Shown piece by piece: positions 1-8,549 of a DNA stretch of 16,157 bases. Source of the DNA: Flavobacteriales bacterium UBA7519. Lineage in GTDB: Bacteria > Bacteroidota > Bacteroidia > Flavobacteriales > Weeksellaceae. The notes under the pieces were generated by a model. That model worked only from the letters and a program-made list of their open reading frames with translations. It searched no databases and was not told the origin of the DNA. The position numbers were made by a program, and so were the translations under genes. The first letter of the stretch is position 1. Each line of letters begins with the position of its first letter. The DNA lies in NCBI GenBank assembly GCA_002476905.1, contig DLND01000055.1, positions 1-16,157 of the forward strand, written 5' to 3'.

Positions 1-1025
1 CGTTGCCATACGCAGGTCTGCAGTCAGACAGGCAGATTTCATTCAATAATTCCGATTTCGATGCTATTGAAAAGGAAAGTGGTGATAAAATAGAATATGG
101 ATCGCCAAGATACACGTCCAATCTCACAGTTAAGTACGGAAAAGAAAGCGGCAATTACCAGATAAACGGTGTTTTAGGTGATGAAAAGTTACTAGAAAAC
201 AGAACAATGCTCGACGGCCGATATATTAACCAATTGGATAATGAGCGGAAGCAGAATGTAGCATCTATCGGTAGAATGGTTTGGCGTGATTTGATCCGTG
301 ATGGAAATCCTATTGGGAAAGATTTAGAAATCAACGGAACGATGTTTAAAGTAGTGGGCGTGTTTTCGGATCCTGGCGGTGACTGGGATGAGCGTCATAT
401 TTCGGTGCCATTGTCCACACTTCAGCAGATGAAAAAAGGGTCGGACACCATAAGTACCATTATGTTGTCTTATAACCAGAAGCTAACGCCGGATCAGGCG
501 GTAGAATATGGTCAAGAGATTGAAAAAACCATCAGAAAAAGACATCAGATTTCACCGGACGATCAGCAGGGGATTTTTGTTAATAATAATGCTTCCAATA
601 CTAAAGATTCATTTGCATTTTTGTTTGTAATAACTGCAGTTGTAGGATTCATTGGGCTTGGGACTTTGTTGGCGGGAATCATAGGTATCAGTAATATTAT
701 GGTTTATATTGTGAAAGAAAGAACCAAAGAAATAGGCGTTAGAAAAGCAATTGGAGCAAAACCAAGAGGAATTGTTGCCCTGATTTTACAGGAAAGTATT
801 GTTATTACCGTCATATCAGGAATCATAGGTGTTGGACTGGGTGTTTTGGCTTTGAAGCTTATTGGCAATAGCTTGGAAGACTATTTTATATCCGAACCGT
901 CAGTAGGCTGGGGATTGATATTAGTCGCATTTTTCTGTTTAGTTATTTCCGGTGCTATTGCAGGATTTGTACCGGCTTACCGTGCATCGAAAATAAAACC
1001 GATTGAAGCGCTGAGAGCAGAATAA
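1..1025 (+). CDS. MacB/FtsX-type ABC transporter permease, 5'-truncated by the window edge
   Basis: This is the C-terminal 340 or so residues of an inner-membrane permease of the MacB/FtsX family. The frame is open to the left edge, so the TTG at position 3 is an internal codon, not a start. Family members run about 400-420 residues, so roughly the first 70 (first membrane span and the start of the periplasmic domain) are missing. What remains is a periplasmic MacB_PCD-like region (about residues 1-200 of the fragment) and an FtsX domain with three hydrophobic spans (about 205-235, 258-287 and 303-327). Between them lies the cytoplasmic signature VKERTKEIGVRKAIGAKP, the coupling region facing the ATPase. 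The C-terminus KPIEALRAE is typical. A paralogous permease follows after 153 bases, and the two probably work with one ATPase encoded upstream. Substrate is unknown; peptides, macrolides or lipids are possible for the family. Confidence 0.9.
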   Translation, partial: LPYAGLQSDRQISFNNSDFDAIEKESGDKIEYGSPRYTSNLTVKYGKESGNYQINGVLGDEKLLENRTMLDGRYINQLDNERKQNVASIGRMVWRDLIRDGNPIGKDLEINGTMFKVVGVFSDPGGDWDERHISVPLSTLQQMKKGSDTISTIMLSYNQKLTPDQAVEYGQEIEKTIRKRHQISPDDQQGIFVNNNASNTKDSFAFLFVITAVVGFIGLGTLLAGIIGISNIMVYIVKERTKEIGVRKAIGAKPRGIVALILQESIVITVISGIIGVGLGVLALKLIGNSLEDYFISEPSVGWGLILVAFFCLVISGAIAGFVPAYRASKIKPIEALRAE

Positions 1026-1178
1026 TGAGAGAGAGTTTGAGATAATTGAAGTTTTTCAAGGAAATTTACAAAGAGAATATAATATTAAAATATCTGATTA
1101 AAGGAGCAAACATCATAGAAAATAATCCAGTACAAATTTTCAACCATAACTATCATTAATCATTTATAATCAGAAGAC

Positions 1179-2447
1179 GTGAATATACTTTTTAAAAGAG
1201 ATACCTGGCAAGAGATTTATTATTCCCTTCGGAATAATAAGCTAAGGACGTTCCTGACCATGATAGGCGTGGGCTGGGGTATGTTTTTATATGTCAGTCT
1301 TTTGGGTGCGGCAAAAGGTATGGAAAACGGATTCAATAAATTGTTTTCAGGTTTTGCTACCAACTCTATATTTCTTTGGGCTCAGAGTACCAATATTCCG
1401 TTTGAAGGTTTTCCAAAGGGAAGAGCAATGCAGCTCCATCTGAAAGATATTGAATATTTGCAAAAGAAAATTCCTCAGATTGATTACATCTCGCCTCAGA
1501 GTGTGAGAGGAAACTTCGGAACGCCAGGCGACCAGATTTCCAGGAACGGAAAAAAAAATACTTATATGATTACAGGCGATTTTCCGGTTGGGAATCAGAT
1601 ATCAAAAAAGAAATTATTGTTTGGTAGATATATTAATGATGCTGATATTGCTGGTAGAAAAAATATCATTGTAATAGGAGAGGAGGTTTATAAAAATCTT
1701 TTCGATGCCAAGAAAAATGAAAACCCCATAGGGAAATCAGTCAGCCTCAAAGGGGTTTTCTTTACCGTAATTGGCGTTTTTCGTGTGGCAAAAGGTGGCG
1801 GAATGGAGAATGACCGTTCTGCTTACATTCCTTTTTCTACCTATTCAGGTTTGTATAATGAAGGAGATAAAGTTGGTTTTCTGGCGATTGTAGGAAAGCC
1901 GGATGCGGACGTTTCTGTCATTGAAGACAAGGTGAAACAGGAGCTTAAAATCATCAACCACGTTTCGCCGGAAGATACCAATGCTTTTGGAAGTTTCAAT
2001 CTTGCTAAAGAATTTAAAAAGCTGACAGGTTTTCTCACGGGAATGCAATTACTAACCATTATTGTAGGGACACTAACAATTTTGGCAGGCGTTATCGCCA
2101 TATCCAATATCCTTTTGATTACAGTAAAAGAAAGAACGAAGGAAATCGGGATCAGAAGAGCGCTGGGCGCCAAACCTTCCGAAGTCCGGAATCAGATTTT
2201 GCTGGAAAGCGTTGTCATTACCTTGTCTTCTGGTTTGCTGGGTTTTTTAGGCGGAATTTTTCTGCTGATGATCCTGAATATTGCAACAATGAATAACGAC
2301 TCATTCCCTTTTTATAACCCCACTGTAGATTACAGCAACGTTTTCACAGCAATGGGAATTATGATTTTCCTGGGACTGATTATCGGGTTGATTCCTGCCC
2401 AAAGAGCGGTTAAGATCAGGCCAATTGAAGCATTGAGGACAGAATAA
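1179..2447 (+). CDS. MacB/FtsX-type ABC transporter permease (second of a tandem pair)
   Basis: This is a complete 422-residue permease of the MacB/FtsX family, the usual length. The first membrane span lies at about residues 22-45, after the N-terminal amphipathic stretch typical of the family. A large periplasmic MacB_PCD-like domain follows (about 50-275), then three spans (about 285-315, 340-370 and 388-408). The cytoplasmic signature VKERTKEIGIRRALGAKP and the C-terminus RPIEALRTE closely match the permease just upstream, so the two are paralogues and may form a heterodimer. The start is GTG at 1179. An in-frame stop sits four codons upstream at 1167-1169 and the next in-frame ATG is codon 28, inside the first span, so GTG is the only sensible start. 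There is no strong ribosome binding site. An adaptor gene follows after 47 bases, which suggests one export operon. Substrate is not deducible. Confidence 0.93.
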   Translation: MNILFKRDTWQEIYYSLRNNKLRTFLTMIGVGWGMFLYVSLLGAAKGMENGFNKLFSGFATNSIFLWAQSTNIPFEGFPKGRAMQLHLKDIEYLQKKIPQIDYISPQSVRGNFGTPGDQISRNGKKNTYMITGDFPVGNQISKKKLLFGRYINDADIAGRKNIIVIGEEVYKNLFDAKKNENPIGKSVSLKGVFFTVIGVFRVAKGGGMENDRSAYIPFSTYSGLYNEGDKVGFLAIVGKPDADVSVIEDKVKQELKIINHVSPEDTNAFGSFNLAKEFKKLTGFLTGMQLLTIIVGTLTILAGVIAISNILLITVKERTKEIGIRRALGAKPSEVRNQILLESVVITLSSGLLGFLGGIFLLMILNIATMNNDSFPFYNPTVDYSNVFTAMGIMIFLGLIIGLIPAQRAVKIRPIEALRTE

Positions 2448-2494
2448 AACTAATAATTTATCAAATATTAAATATCAATTATCATTAAAATATA

Positions 2495-3688
2495 ATGGAA
2501 AAGAAAAAATTGACATTCAAAAAAGTGATTTCCATCATTCTAGGTTTGGTTTTCGTGCTGGCAGTAGTTTTCGGGATTGGCTATCTCATTAAGTCCAATT
2601 CCAAAGAAAGTGAGGTGTTTCTCACCAGAAAACCAAGCATCAAAAATCTGGACGATAAAGTGATGGCAACCGGAAAAATAGAACCGCGTGAGGAAATTGA
2701 AATCAAGCCGAATATTTCTGGGATTATTCAAAGCATCAGCGTGAAAGAAGGTGATAAAGTAGAAGCTGGCCAGTTGCTGGCTACCATCAGAATTGTCCCG
2801 AATGTGACAGATGTGAATAATGCCACTATGCAGATCAATAATTCACAAATCCAGCTGACCAATGCCAAAATCAACGTAGATAATCAGCAGAAACAGTTTG
2901 CAATGCAAGAGAAGCTATACAAACAAGGCGTGATCTCTAAACAGGAATATATCGCAGCCCAACAACAGTTGCAGACCACTTTGCAACAGCAGAAATTGGC
3001 TAGTCAGCAGCTGAATGCTGCTCAGAAACAGCTGCAGATTGTAAGAACGGGCGCTACACCAGAACTTCAAAGTATGGCGACTACTCAGATTCGTGCGAAA
3101 GCTGCTGGAACTGTGCTGGAAATTCCGGTAAAAGTTGGTGGACAGGTTATTGAGGCTAACTCATTCAATCCCGGCACTACTATCTGTTCCATTGCGGATC
3201 TGAATTCTTTGATTTTTAAAGGAAAAATAGATGAAGCACAAGCTGGAAAACTGAAAGAAGGGATGGATATGAATGTAGTGATTGGTGCACTTCAAAATAA
3301 ATCTTTCCCCGGAAAAGTAACACTGATTGCTCCAAAAGGAACGGAAGAAAGCGGAACAATAAAATTTAACGTGGAAGGAAATGTCACCAATCCAAAAGGG
3401 GAATACATTAGAGCAGGATTCAGTGCAAACGGTGAGGTTCTACTAAGCTCACAGAAAAATGCATTACTTTTGGACGAATCTCTGATTCAGTATGATAAAG
3501 GTAATAACAAATCTTTTGTGGAAGTAAAACAACCAAACGGAAGTTTCAAAAAAACGTATGTAAAGTTGGGGGCAAGTGACGGTATCAATGTTCAGATCCT
3601 TTCAGGAATTGATAAAAATGCTGACGTTAAAGTTTGGAATCCTTCTGATAAGGATAAAGAGGAGCTAAAGGAGAAGAGTAAAAAATAA
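2495..3688 (+). CDS. HlyD/MacA-type periplasmic adaptor (membrane fusion protein)
   Basis: This 397-residue protein is the periplasmic adaptor that would link the ABC permeases to an outer-membrane TolC-like channel. An N-terminal membrane anchor lies at about residues 11-32. The first half of a biotinyl/lipoyl-like domain is at about 66-100 (motif SGIIQSISVKEGDKVEAGQLL). A glutamine-rich coiled-coil hairpin is at about 108-183 and should contact the channel. The second lipoyl half is at about 198-235 (RAKAAGTVLEIPVKVGGQV), followed by a beta-barrel and membrane-proximal domain (about 236-380). The C-terminus is lysine-rich and charged. The ATG at 2495 is 47 bases after the second permease, on the same strand, and a hairpin follows the stop, so it is likely the last gene of the operon. 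The MacA subgroup is inferred from partnership with MacB-type permeases; RND adaptors share the fold. Confidence 0.92.
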   Translation: MEKKKLTFKKVISIILGLVFVLAVVFGIGYLIKSNSKESEVFLTRKPSIKNLDDKVMATGKIEPREEIEIKPNISGIIQSISVKEGDKVEAGQLLATIRIVPNVTDVNNATMQINNSQIQLTNAKINVDNQQKQFAMQEKLYKQGVISKQEYIAAQQQLQTTLQQQKLASQQLNAAQKQLQIVRTGATPELQSMATTQIRAKAAGTVLEIPVKVGGQVIEANSFNPGTTICSIADLNSLIFKGKIDEAQAGKLKEGMDMNVVIGALQNKSFPGKVTLIAPKGTEESGTIKFNVEGNVTNPKGEYIRAGFSANGEVLLSSQKNALLLDESLIQYDKGNNKSFVEVKQPNGSFKKTYVKLGASDGINVQILSGIDKNADVKVWNPSDKDKEELKEKSKK

Positions 3689-3711
3689 AACTTTAAATTA
3701 TATTGTTAAAA

Positions 3712-3746
3712 AAGAGTGCGCAGTCAATTATTGGCTGCGCATTCTT
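3712..3746. terminator. Hairpin terminator after the exporter operon
   Basis: A 16-base-pair inverted repeat with a 3-base loop (TTA) spans 3712-3727 and 3731-3746. Its core is TGCGCAG/CTGCGCA, and two pairs are G-T wobbles. It starts 24 bases after the adaptor stop codon. On the plus strand the tail is only moderately T-rich. On the minus strand the hairpin is followed by a run of six T, so it could also back up the terminator at 3872-3898. The stretch 3747-3871 between the two hairpins holds nothing I can identify. Confidence 0.7.
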
Positions 3747-3871
3747 AATTTAGTAGAATTTGATTTAAATATTTTTTTTATGGTTATTATTTTAATTGTA
3801 TAAACACTGCATATGGAAATATCTTTCCCAAAGTGGTGTTGAAACAATGAATAGTGACTCGTAAAAAGTAA

Positions 3872-3898
3872 AAAAGCTGCAAACTAATTGCAGCTTTT
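3872..3898 (-). terminator. Rho-independent terminator of the dapF-mltG-receptor unit
   Basis: A perfect 11-base-pair stem (AAAAGCTGCAA with TTGCAGCTTTT) encloses a 5-base loop. Read on the minus strand, the stem runs directly into TTTTTTTACTTTTT. It lies 21 bases past the stop codon of the outer-membrane receptor, the expected place for the end of that transcript. Confidence 0.85.
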
Positions 3899-3918
3899 GA
3901 TTTGTGATTACGATGTGA

Positions 3919-6498
3919 TTACATTGGTCCTTGCTGATCGTCGCCGGAAGCATTGGAATTGATGTCTTTTTTGCGTTTTGGCTGATCCACTTTCTCGCCT
4001 TGTTTAAACCTGTAAGTTAAAGAAAGTGTAAACTGTCTTGGCTGCCATTGCATGTAAGAATCTCTCACACTGTTTGCTGTGTAAGTTGTAGCCTGCATTG
4101 CTCTTGTATTAAAAATATCTTGAATATTGAACGCCAAAGTTCCGTTTCCTTTCCAAATAGTTTTTGATGCACCAAAATTAATAGCGTACATATCTTTTCT
4201 GACTTGATAGTCCGTTTTTGTACCACCTCTGTAAAAACCTTGCAATTGGAGATTTAAAGTTTTATCGATTTTGAATGTAGAAGTTAGTCTAGATTTCGTA
4301 GAGATCCCATTTCCACTAAAGTTAGCTGTTGCTGTAATTGAATTCCCTAATACATCTAGCGTCTCATACGGTGTGCTACCTTTGATATTGTACCCGAAGA
4401 CGTCTACATTTCCCATAAATTTTAACCAACTGGTAGCATCCCAATTAAAGTTAAGGTCTAACCCATACGTATCTTCAGTACCTAGGTTAATAGGTTTTGT
4501 GTGGAATTCTATTCTTTTACCAGTTTGTTGTATGCCGTTCTCATCAAAATATTCAAAATTTACGGCTTTATTATAAACCAACATCTTGGTGTCATCAGTT
4601 TTGTGCTTGAAGTACAATGTAGGGTTGATAGTAAATTTCTTTTTAGAAATACTGTAACCTAATTCGTAAGAATCTACATAAGACGGATTCAGGTCGATGT
4701 TTCCATCAAATATATTCTGGTTATCACTGTAACTAGGATTTGGAATGAGGAAAAAACCTCTTGGCCTATCGATTCTTCTCGTGTAGTTAAAAAGTAGCTG
4801 ATTGTCCTTTGCAAATTCGTAGCTTAAAAAGACACTTGGGAAAAGGTTGTTGTAGTTTTTCTTTTGGTTATCTATCGGATTTGTTCCTGCCAGATTGTGG
4901 TAATCGATTGTTACATTAGACTGTTCATCACGCAAACCAATTTGGTAGCCAACTTTTCCAATCTTACTCTTAAACTGAACATAGAAGGCGTTGAAAAGTT
5001 CTTTATAATTAGCATCAAAAGTGTACAGCCCCAAATATTGTAAAGCAGGATTTACCGCAGTACTTTCCTGCACATTATTATCGTAGTTATTATTATTGGA
5101 GTCTAGTCTGTATCCAGCCTCCAGTTTGGAAACTTCTCCAATTGGTAATTCATAATCTGCTTTCAGAACAATATTCTTATTCAGGGTTTTCTGATTGATA
5201 ATATTCTCAAGCGATGTTACATCACTGTAATTATCATATTCCTTTATGTTCGAATTATTATTGGAACGGTTTCTCTGTAAACTTAAAGATAATGAAAGAT
5301 TTTGACCTTTATTATCGAATTTATGATCCAAACCAAAATCTCCCTGAAATGCTAGGTTATTATTAGTTCCCAAGTTTTTACGAAGCGTATGTGTGTTGTC
5401 TGTATTTAGTAAAATATAATCATAGTCAATATTACCAGTATTTTGGCTGTCAAAAGTCCTCACTGTTCCGGAGGCATTGACAGATGTTTTTTCAGAAATG
5501 TCATAAACAATTCCTGCAGAGGCATTATAATTATCCGTTTTGTTATTAATTTCCGAATTCTGATGAGATTCTATTTGGTCACCTATTTTGGATGCATTAT
5601 TGTAATAATTATCATTACGGTTTGTGTTTTTGCTTTCTCGGTAACCACCACCACCATTCAGAAACCAGGTGAAGTTACCTTTTCTCCAGCTCAGGTTGGT
5701 GTTTAGGTTGGTTTGGGGTAGGTACCCTAAAGTCCCGATAACGCTACCATTAAAACCTATTTTTTTATTTTTCTTGAGGATGATATTTAGAATACCCGCA
5801 GTTCCACTTGCCTCAAACTTAGAAGAAGGATTAGTGATTACCTCAATTTTTTCAATCTGATCCGCAGGAATACTTTGCAAGGCATTGGCTCCATCGTCTA
5901 TTCCTAGCAGAGCAGACGGTTTTCCGTTTATCAAAAATCTCACATTAGAACTGCCTCTCATAGATACAGTTCCGTCAGTATCTACAGAAACTGAAGGAAC
6001 ATTGGATAGAACATCCTGCAAACTACCACCTTTGCTTACAATATCTTGTGAAGGATCGTATGTTTTTTTGTCTAATTCAACTTTATATGGTTTTGTAGAA
6101 GCAGCAGTAATTACCACTCCTTGGATGTCCGTTGTGTTATTAAGATTGGCTTTTCCATCAGAAACAATGATAAATGGCGCTATTGCTCCCGCTTTTTCAA
6201 CTCTAATGGTTTGTGTAAATTTTTTATAATCTACAGCTTCAATGCTCACATTATAATTTCCCGGAGCAAGTTCCACCTTGTAATTTCCATTGACATCTGC
6301 AAGAGCAGCATCGCTTAACTGGTTGTTTTGCTGATTTTTAAAAGTTATTGATGCATAACCTACACCACCATTTGCATCTTTTACATTTCCAGAAATAGTC
6401 ACTTTTTGCTGCGCCATTATAAAGCTTGCAGCACCAACTGTCAGCGCTAGTCCAAAGATTTTTTTCTGAATTACATTTACGATTTCCGTTCGTTCCAT
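3919..6498 (-). CDS. TonB-dependent receptor-like outer-membrane beta-barrel protein
   Basis: This 859-residue protein has the Bacteroidota layout of an outer-membrane receptor. A signal peptide (about residues 1-29; likely cleavage after FIMA-Q) comes first, then a carboxypeptidase-regulatory-like beta-sandwich (about 32-115) and a plug domain (about 155-245, with RGSSNVRFLINGKPSAL and IEKIEVITNPSSKFEASGTAGILNIILKK). The rest is a long barrel rich in asparagine and aromatic residues, matching the outer membrane beta-barrel family often annotated OMP_b-brl_3. The last strand ends at about LSLTYRF, and a polar tail of 20 or so residues (KRKKDINSNASGDDQQGPM) follows. No SusD-like partner is adjacent, so glycan uptake of the SusCD type is not supported and the ligand is unknown. 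The ATG is 29 bases after mltG on the same strand and I see no separate promoter, so cotranscription with mltG and dapF is likely. Confidence 0.92.
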   Translation of the reverse strand: MERTEIVNVIQKKIFGLALTVGAASFIMAQQKVTISGNVKDANGGVGYASITFKNQQNNQLSDAALADVNGNYKVELAPGNYNVSIEAVDYKKFTQTIRVEKAGAIAPFIIVSDGKANLNNTTDIQGVVITAASTKPYKVELDKKTYDPSQDIVSKGGSLQDVLSNVPSVSVDTDGTVSMRGSSNVRFLINGKPSALLGIDDGANALQSIPADQIEKIEVITNPSSKFEASGTAGILNIILKKNKKIGFNGSVIGTLGYLPQTNLNTNLSWRKGNFTWFLNGGGGYRESKNTNRNDNYYNNASKIGDQIESHQNSEINNKTDNYNASAGIVYDISEKTSVNASGTVRTFDSQNTGNIDYDYILLNTDNTHTLRKNLGTNNNLAFQGDFGLDHKFDNKGQNLSLSLSLQRNRSNNNSNIKEYDNYSDVTSLENIINQKTLNKNIVLKADYELPIGEVSKLEAGYRLDSNNNNYDNNVQESTAVNPALQYLGLYTFDANYKELFNAFYVQFKSKIGKVGYQIGLRDEQSNVTIDYHNLAGTNPIDNQKKNYNNLFPSVFLSYEFAKDNQLLFNYTRRIDRPRGFFLIPNPSYSDNQNIFDGNIDLNPSYVDSYELGYSISKKKFTINPTLYFKHKTDDTKMLVYNKAVNFEYFDENGIQQTGKRIEFHTKPINLGTEDTYGLDLNFNWDATSWLKFMGNVDVFGYNIKGSTPYETLDVLGNSITATANFSGNGISTKSRLTSTFKIDKTLNLQLQGFYRGGTKTDYQVRKDMYAINFGASKTIWKGNGTLAFNIQDIFNTRAMQATTYTANSVRDSYMQWQPRQFTLSLTYRFKQGEKVDQPKRKKDINSNASGDDQQGPM

Positions 6499-6527
6499 TA
6501 TTGTTTATTTTTCGCTTTCGCTATTTT

Positions 6528-7553
6528 TTACTTGATTTGCCTGCTGTTCAGCCAGTCTTGATAGGCTTTTGCATTTTTAGCGTGTTCAGCATCATTATCT
6601 GTGAATTTATGATAACCAAATCTCGCAGGATCGGCACACATAAAAATATAGTTGTTTTTTTCTGCGTCCAAAACTGCAAGCAAGGAGTTTTTATCTACAA
6701 TACAAATTGGTCCCGGCGGAATTCCCTTATTCGCATAGGTGTTATAAGGAGATGGTTCTTTCAGGTGTTTGTAATAAACTCTTTTAATTTGTTGAGTGAA
6801 ATTACTTGCTTTGTTTACTGCATAGATTACCGTTGGGTCACTTTGCAACTTCATTCCTTTTTTATAACGGTTAAGGTATAAACCAGCGATTGTTCTCTGT
6901 TCGTCAGGTTTTCCACCAGATTCTTTGTAAACGATAGATGCTAATGCATAGATTTGATCTCTCGATAATCCAGATTGCTTTTCTTTTTCGATTCTATCAG
7001 CCGTCCAAAAATCTTTATAATCATTTTCGAATTTGCTGAAGAATTCTTTTGGAGTAACCGTCCAGAAAAAGTCATATGTATCATTGAAGAAATATTTTTT
7101 AAGATCTTCAGCATTCTTGTAACCTTTGCTAATAGCGATTTCGTTCAGTTGATTAGCAAATTTCAAAGAATCTATTTCTGTCTTTTTGGTCACTCTTCCA
7201 ATCATCTGATAAACATCATCAAAATCTTTAATCCTGAAAGAATTAGGCGTTTGATTGCCCGCAAGAATCATATTGGCAATTTCCCGGTTGTTCATTCCCG
7301 GCTTTACTTCATATCGTCCCGGTTTATAATTTTCTTTCAGATTTTTATCATCAGCAATACTTGCGAAGTTGTCTTGATTTTTAACAAACGGAGCGATAGA
7401 ATCCAAAATTTGCTTGTAGGAAGAATGATGCGGAATCAAAACAAATCCTTCTTTTTCTACATTGTTTCCAAGATATTTATTATAAACTCTCAATCCAAAA
7501 AAACCAAGGATTGCGACTATTACAACTAATATAATAAGAATTATTTTTTTCAT
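6528..7553 (-). CDS. mltG: Endolytic peptidoglycan transglycosylase MltG (YceG-like)
   Basis: MltG is an inner-membrane lytic transglycosylase that cuts nascent glycan strands and is thought to set their length. This 341-residue protein fits the family size. A single N-terminal membrane span (about residues 3-24) is followed by a LysM-like region (about 35-105; note YKPGRYEVKPG) and the YceG catalytic domain (about 110-335). The family block ASIVYKESGG at about 205-214 carries the expected catalytic glutamate, which I place at E211 by comparison with Escherichia coli MltG. Further family motifs are LQSDPTVIYAV and PSPYNTYANKGIPPGPI. The first acidic residue of the usual IVEKE block is tyrosine here. 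It starts 20 bases after dapF and ends 29 bases before the receptor gene, so it is the middle gene of a compact unit. Confidence 0.95.
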   Translation of the reverse strand: MKKIILIILVVIVAILGFFGLRVYNKYLGNNVEKEGFVLIPHHSSYKQILDSIAPFVKNQDNFASIADDKNLKENYKPGRYEVKPGMNNREIANMILAGNQTPNSFRIKDFDDVYQMIGRVTKKTEIDSLKFANQLNEIAISKGYKNAEDLKKYFFNDTYDFFWTVTPKEFFSKFENDYKDFWTADRIEKEKQSGLSRDQIYALASIVYKESGGKPDEQRTIAGLYLNRYKKGMKLQSDPTVIYAVNKASNFTQQIKRVYYKHLKEPSPYNTYANKGIPPGPICIVDKNSLLAVLDAEKNNYIFMCADPARFGYHKFTDNDAEHAKNAKAYQDWLNSRQIK

Positions 7554-7573
7554 AGTTTAAAATTCTCAGGTTT

Positions 7574-8338
7574 TTACAAATTGGTATCTCCTTTAAAAAC
7601 CTGAACTGCTGGACCTTCTAACCAAATATTTTTGAATCCGTTTCCATCTTTCTCGGCATAAACTTTTAAAGATCCACCCAAAACTTTGACTCCAACGGAA
7701 CTTTGATTACTTTTTTGCATAAATGTTAAAGCTGCAGCCGTAACTCCGGTTCCACAGCTGTAAGTTTCATCTTCAACACCACGTTCATAAGTTCTTACAA
7801 AAAGTTCCTTATCAGAAATTTTTTCTACGAAGTTGACATTGATTCCTTCTTTCTTATAAGTTTCAGAATTTCGGATTTTGTTACCATTTTCGTAAACATT
7901 ATAATTTTTTAACATTTCAACATACTTAACATAATGTGGTGATCCGGTATTCAGAACAAAATCATTTCCGTCTGTACTGATGTTGTTGACATCTCCCATT
8001 TTCAACTTCACGATACCGTTTTTAATTTCAGCTTCGTGTATTCCGTCAATTGCAGTGAACGTGGTTTTATCTTCAATCATATCCAGAAAATGAGCAAAAG
8101 CAACAGAGCAACGCGCACCGTTTCCGCAAAAACTTTTGGATCCATCAGAGTTATAATAATCCACTTCAAAATCAACAGCTTTTGCTGAATTAATTTTAAT
8201 CAACCCATCAGCACCGATCCCGAATCTACGGTCACAAAGTTTTTGTATGTTTTCGATGGATAAGTCGTCCCATTCCCCTAAACGGTTGTCTATCATCACA
8301 AAATCATTTCCTGTTCCTTGATATTTATAAAATTTCAT
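7574..8338 (-). CDS. dapF: Diaminopimelate epimerase
   Basis: DapF interconverts LL- and meso-diaminopimelate in the cytosol, supplying the cross-linking amino acid of peptidoglycan and the precursor of lysine. At 254 residues it is close to the usual 260-280. The N-terminal block MKFYKYQGTGNDFVMIDNR is diagnostic. The two catalytic cysteines of this cofactor-independent racemase are C71 in SFCGNGARC and C195 in YSCGTGVTAA. The substrate-binding RTYERGVEDET is present just before C195. Both half-domains are complete. It is the first gene of the minus-strand unit and is divergent from the sigma-factor gene across a 211-base AT-rich spacer (8339-8549). I found no perfect TAnnTTTG box for it there. 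Placement directly before mltG links precursor synthesis with peptidoglycan processing. Confidence 0.97.
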   Translation of the reverse strand: MKFYKYQGTGNDFVMIDNRLGEWDDLSIENIQKLCDRRFGIGADGLIKINSAKAVDFEVDYYNSDGSKSFCGNGARCSVAFAHFLDMIEDKTTFTAIDGIHEAEIKNGIVKLKMGDVNNISTDGNDFVLNTGSPHYVKYVEMLKNYNVYENGNKIRNSETYKKEGINVNFVEKISDKELFVRTYERGVEDETYSCGTGVTAAALTFMQKSNQSSVGVKVLGGSLKVYAEKDGNGFKNIWLEGPAVQVFKGDTNL

Positions 8339-8531
8339 TATTTATTTGATTGATTTTTAATTGTTTATTTGAATTTCCTAATCTAAAATTAAGCCAGTAA
8401 AAATACTCAATTTATAAAGATTTCAATCTTGATATTTGTTATTTAAATTCACTCTAAATCTCATTTTTTTTTAATTAAAATAATAGAAATTCTCAATCTC
8501 TTGATATTCATATTTTTTAATAATATATAGC

Positions 8532-8539
8532 TATCTTTG
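8532..8539 (+). promoter_or_regulatory. Bacteroidota -7 promoter box for the sigma factor-lipA unit
   Basis: TATCTTTG matches the TAnnTTTG consensus used by the Bacteroidota primary sigma factor. The only clear upstream TTG (8501-8503) is 28 bases away, longer than the usual spacing of about 19-21, so the -33 element is weak or absent. If the box is used, transcription should begin near 8543, only about 7 bases before the ATG at 8550. Confidence 0.5.
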
Positions 8540-8549
8540 TTCATTGAAA

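Noticed and set aside
3919-6498. SusC-type glycan receptor
   Set aside because: There is no SusD gene or carbohydrate enzyme nearby, and the protein is somewhat shorter than typical SusC with a barrel of the other Bacteroidota receptor type. Only a general receptor call is supported.
6426-6881. Plus-strand open frame of 151 codons across the start of the receptor gene and the end of mltG
   Set aside because: It lies antisense to two well-supported genes, has no recognisable family, and its hydrophobic, phenylalanine-rich composition is what the complement of such AT-rich genes gives.
6975-7529. Plus-strand open frame of 184 codons within mltG
   Set aside because: It is fully antisense to mltG, which has intact family motifs and catalytic glutamate. 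The composition (isoleucine and phenylalanine runs) is that of a reverse-complement shadow.
8339-8531. Possible RNA gene or riboswitch in the dapF-sigma factor spacer
   Set aside because: The sequence is extremely AT-rich with no strong stems and no conserved riboswitch-like core that I can see. It looks like an ordinary divergent promoter region.
8544-8549. TTG at 8544 as start of the sigma-factor gene
   Set aside because: An ATG follows two codons later, and the predicted transcription start falls at or next to the TTG, so the ATG at 8550 is preferred.
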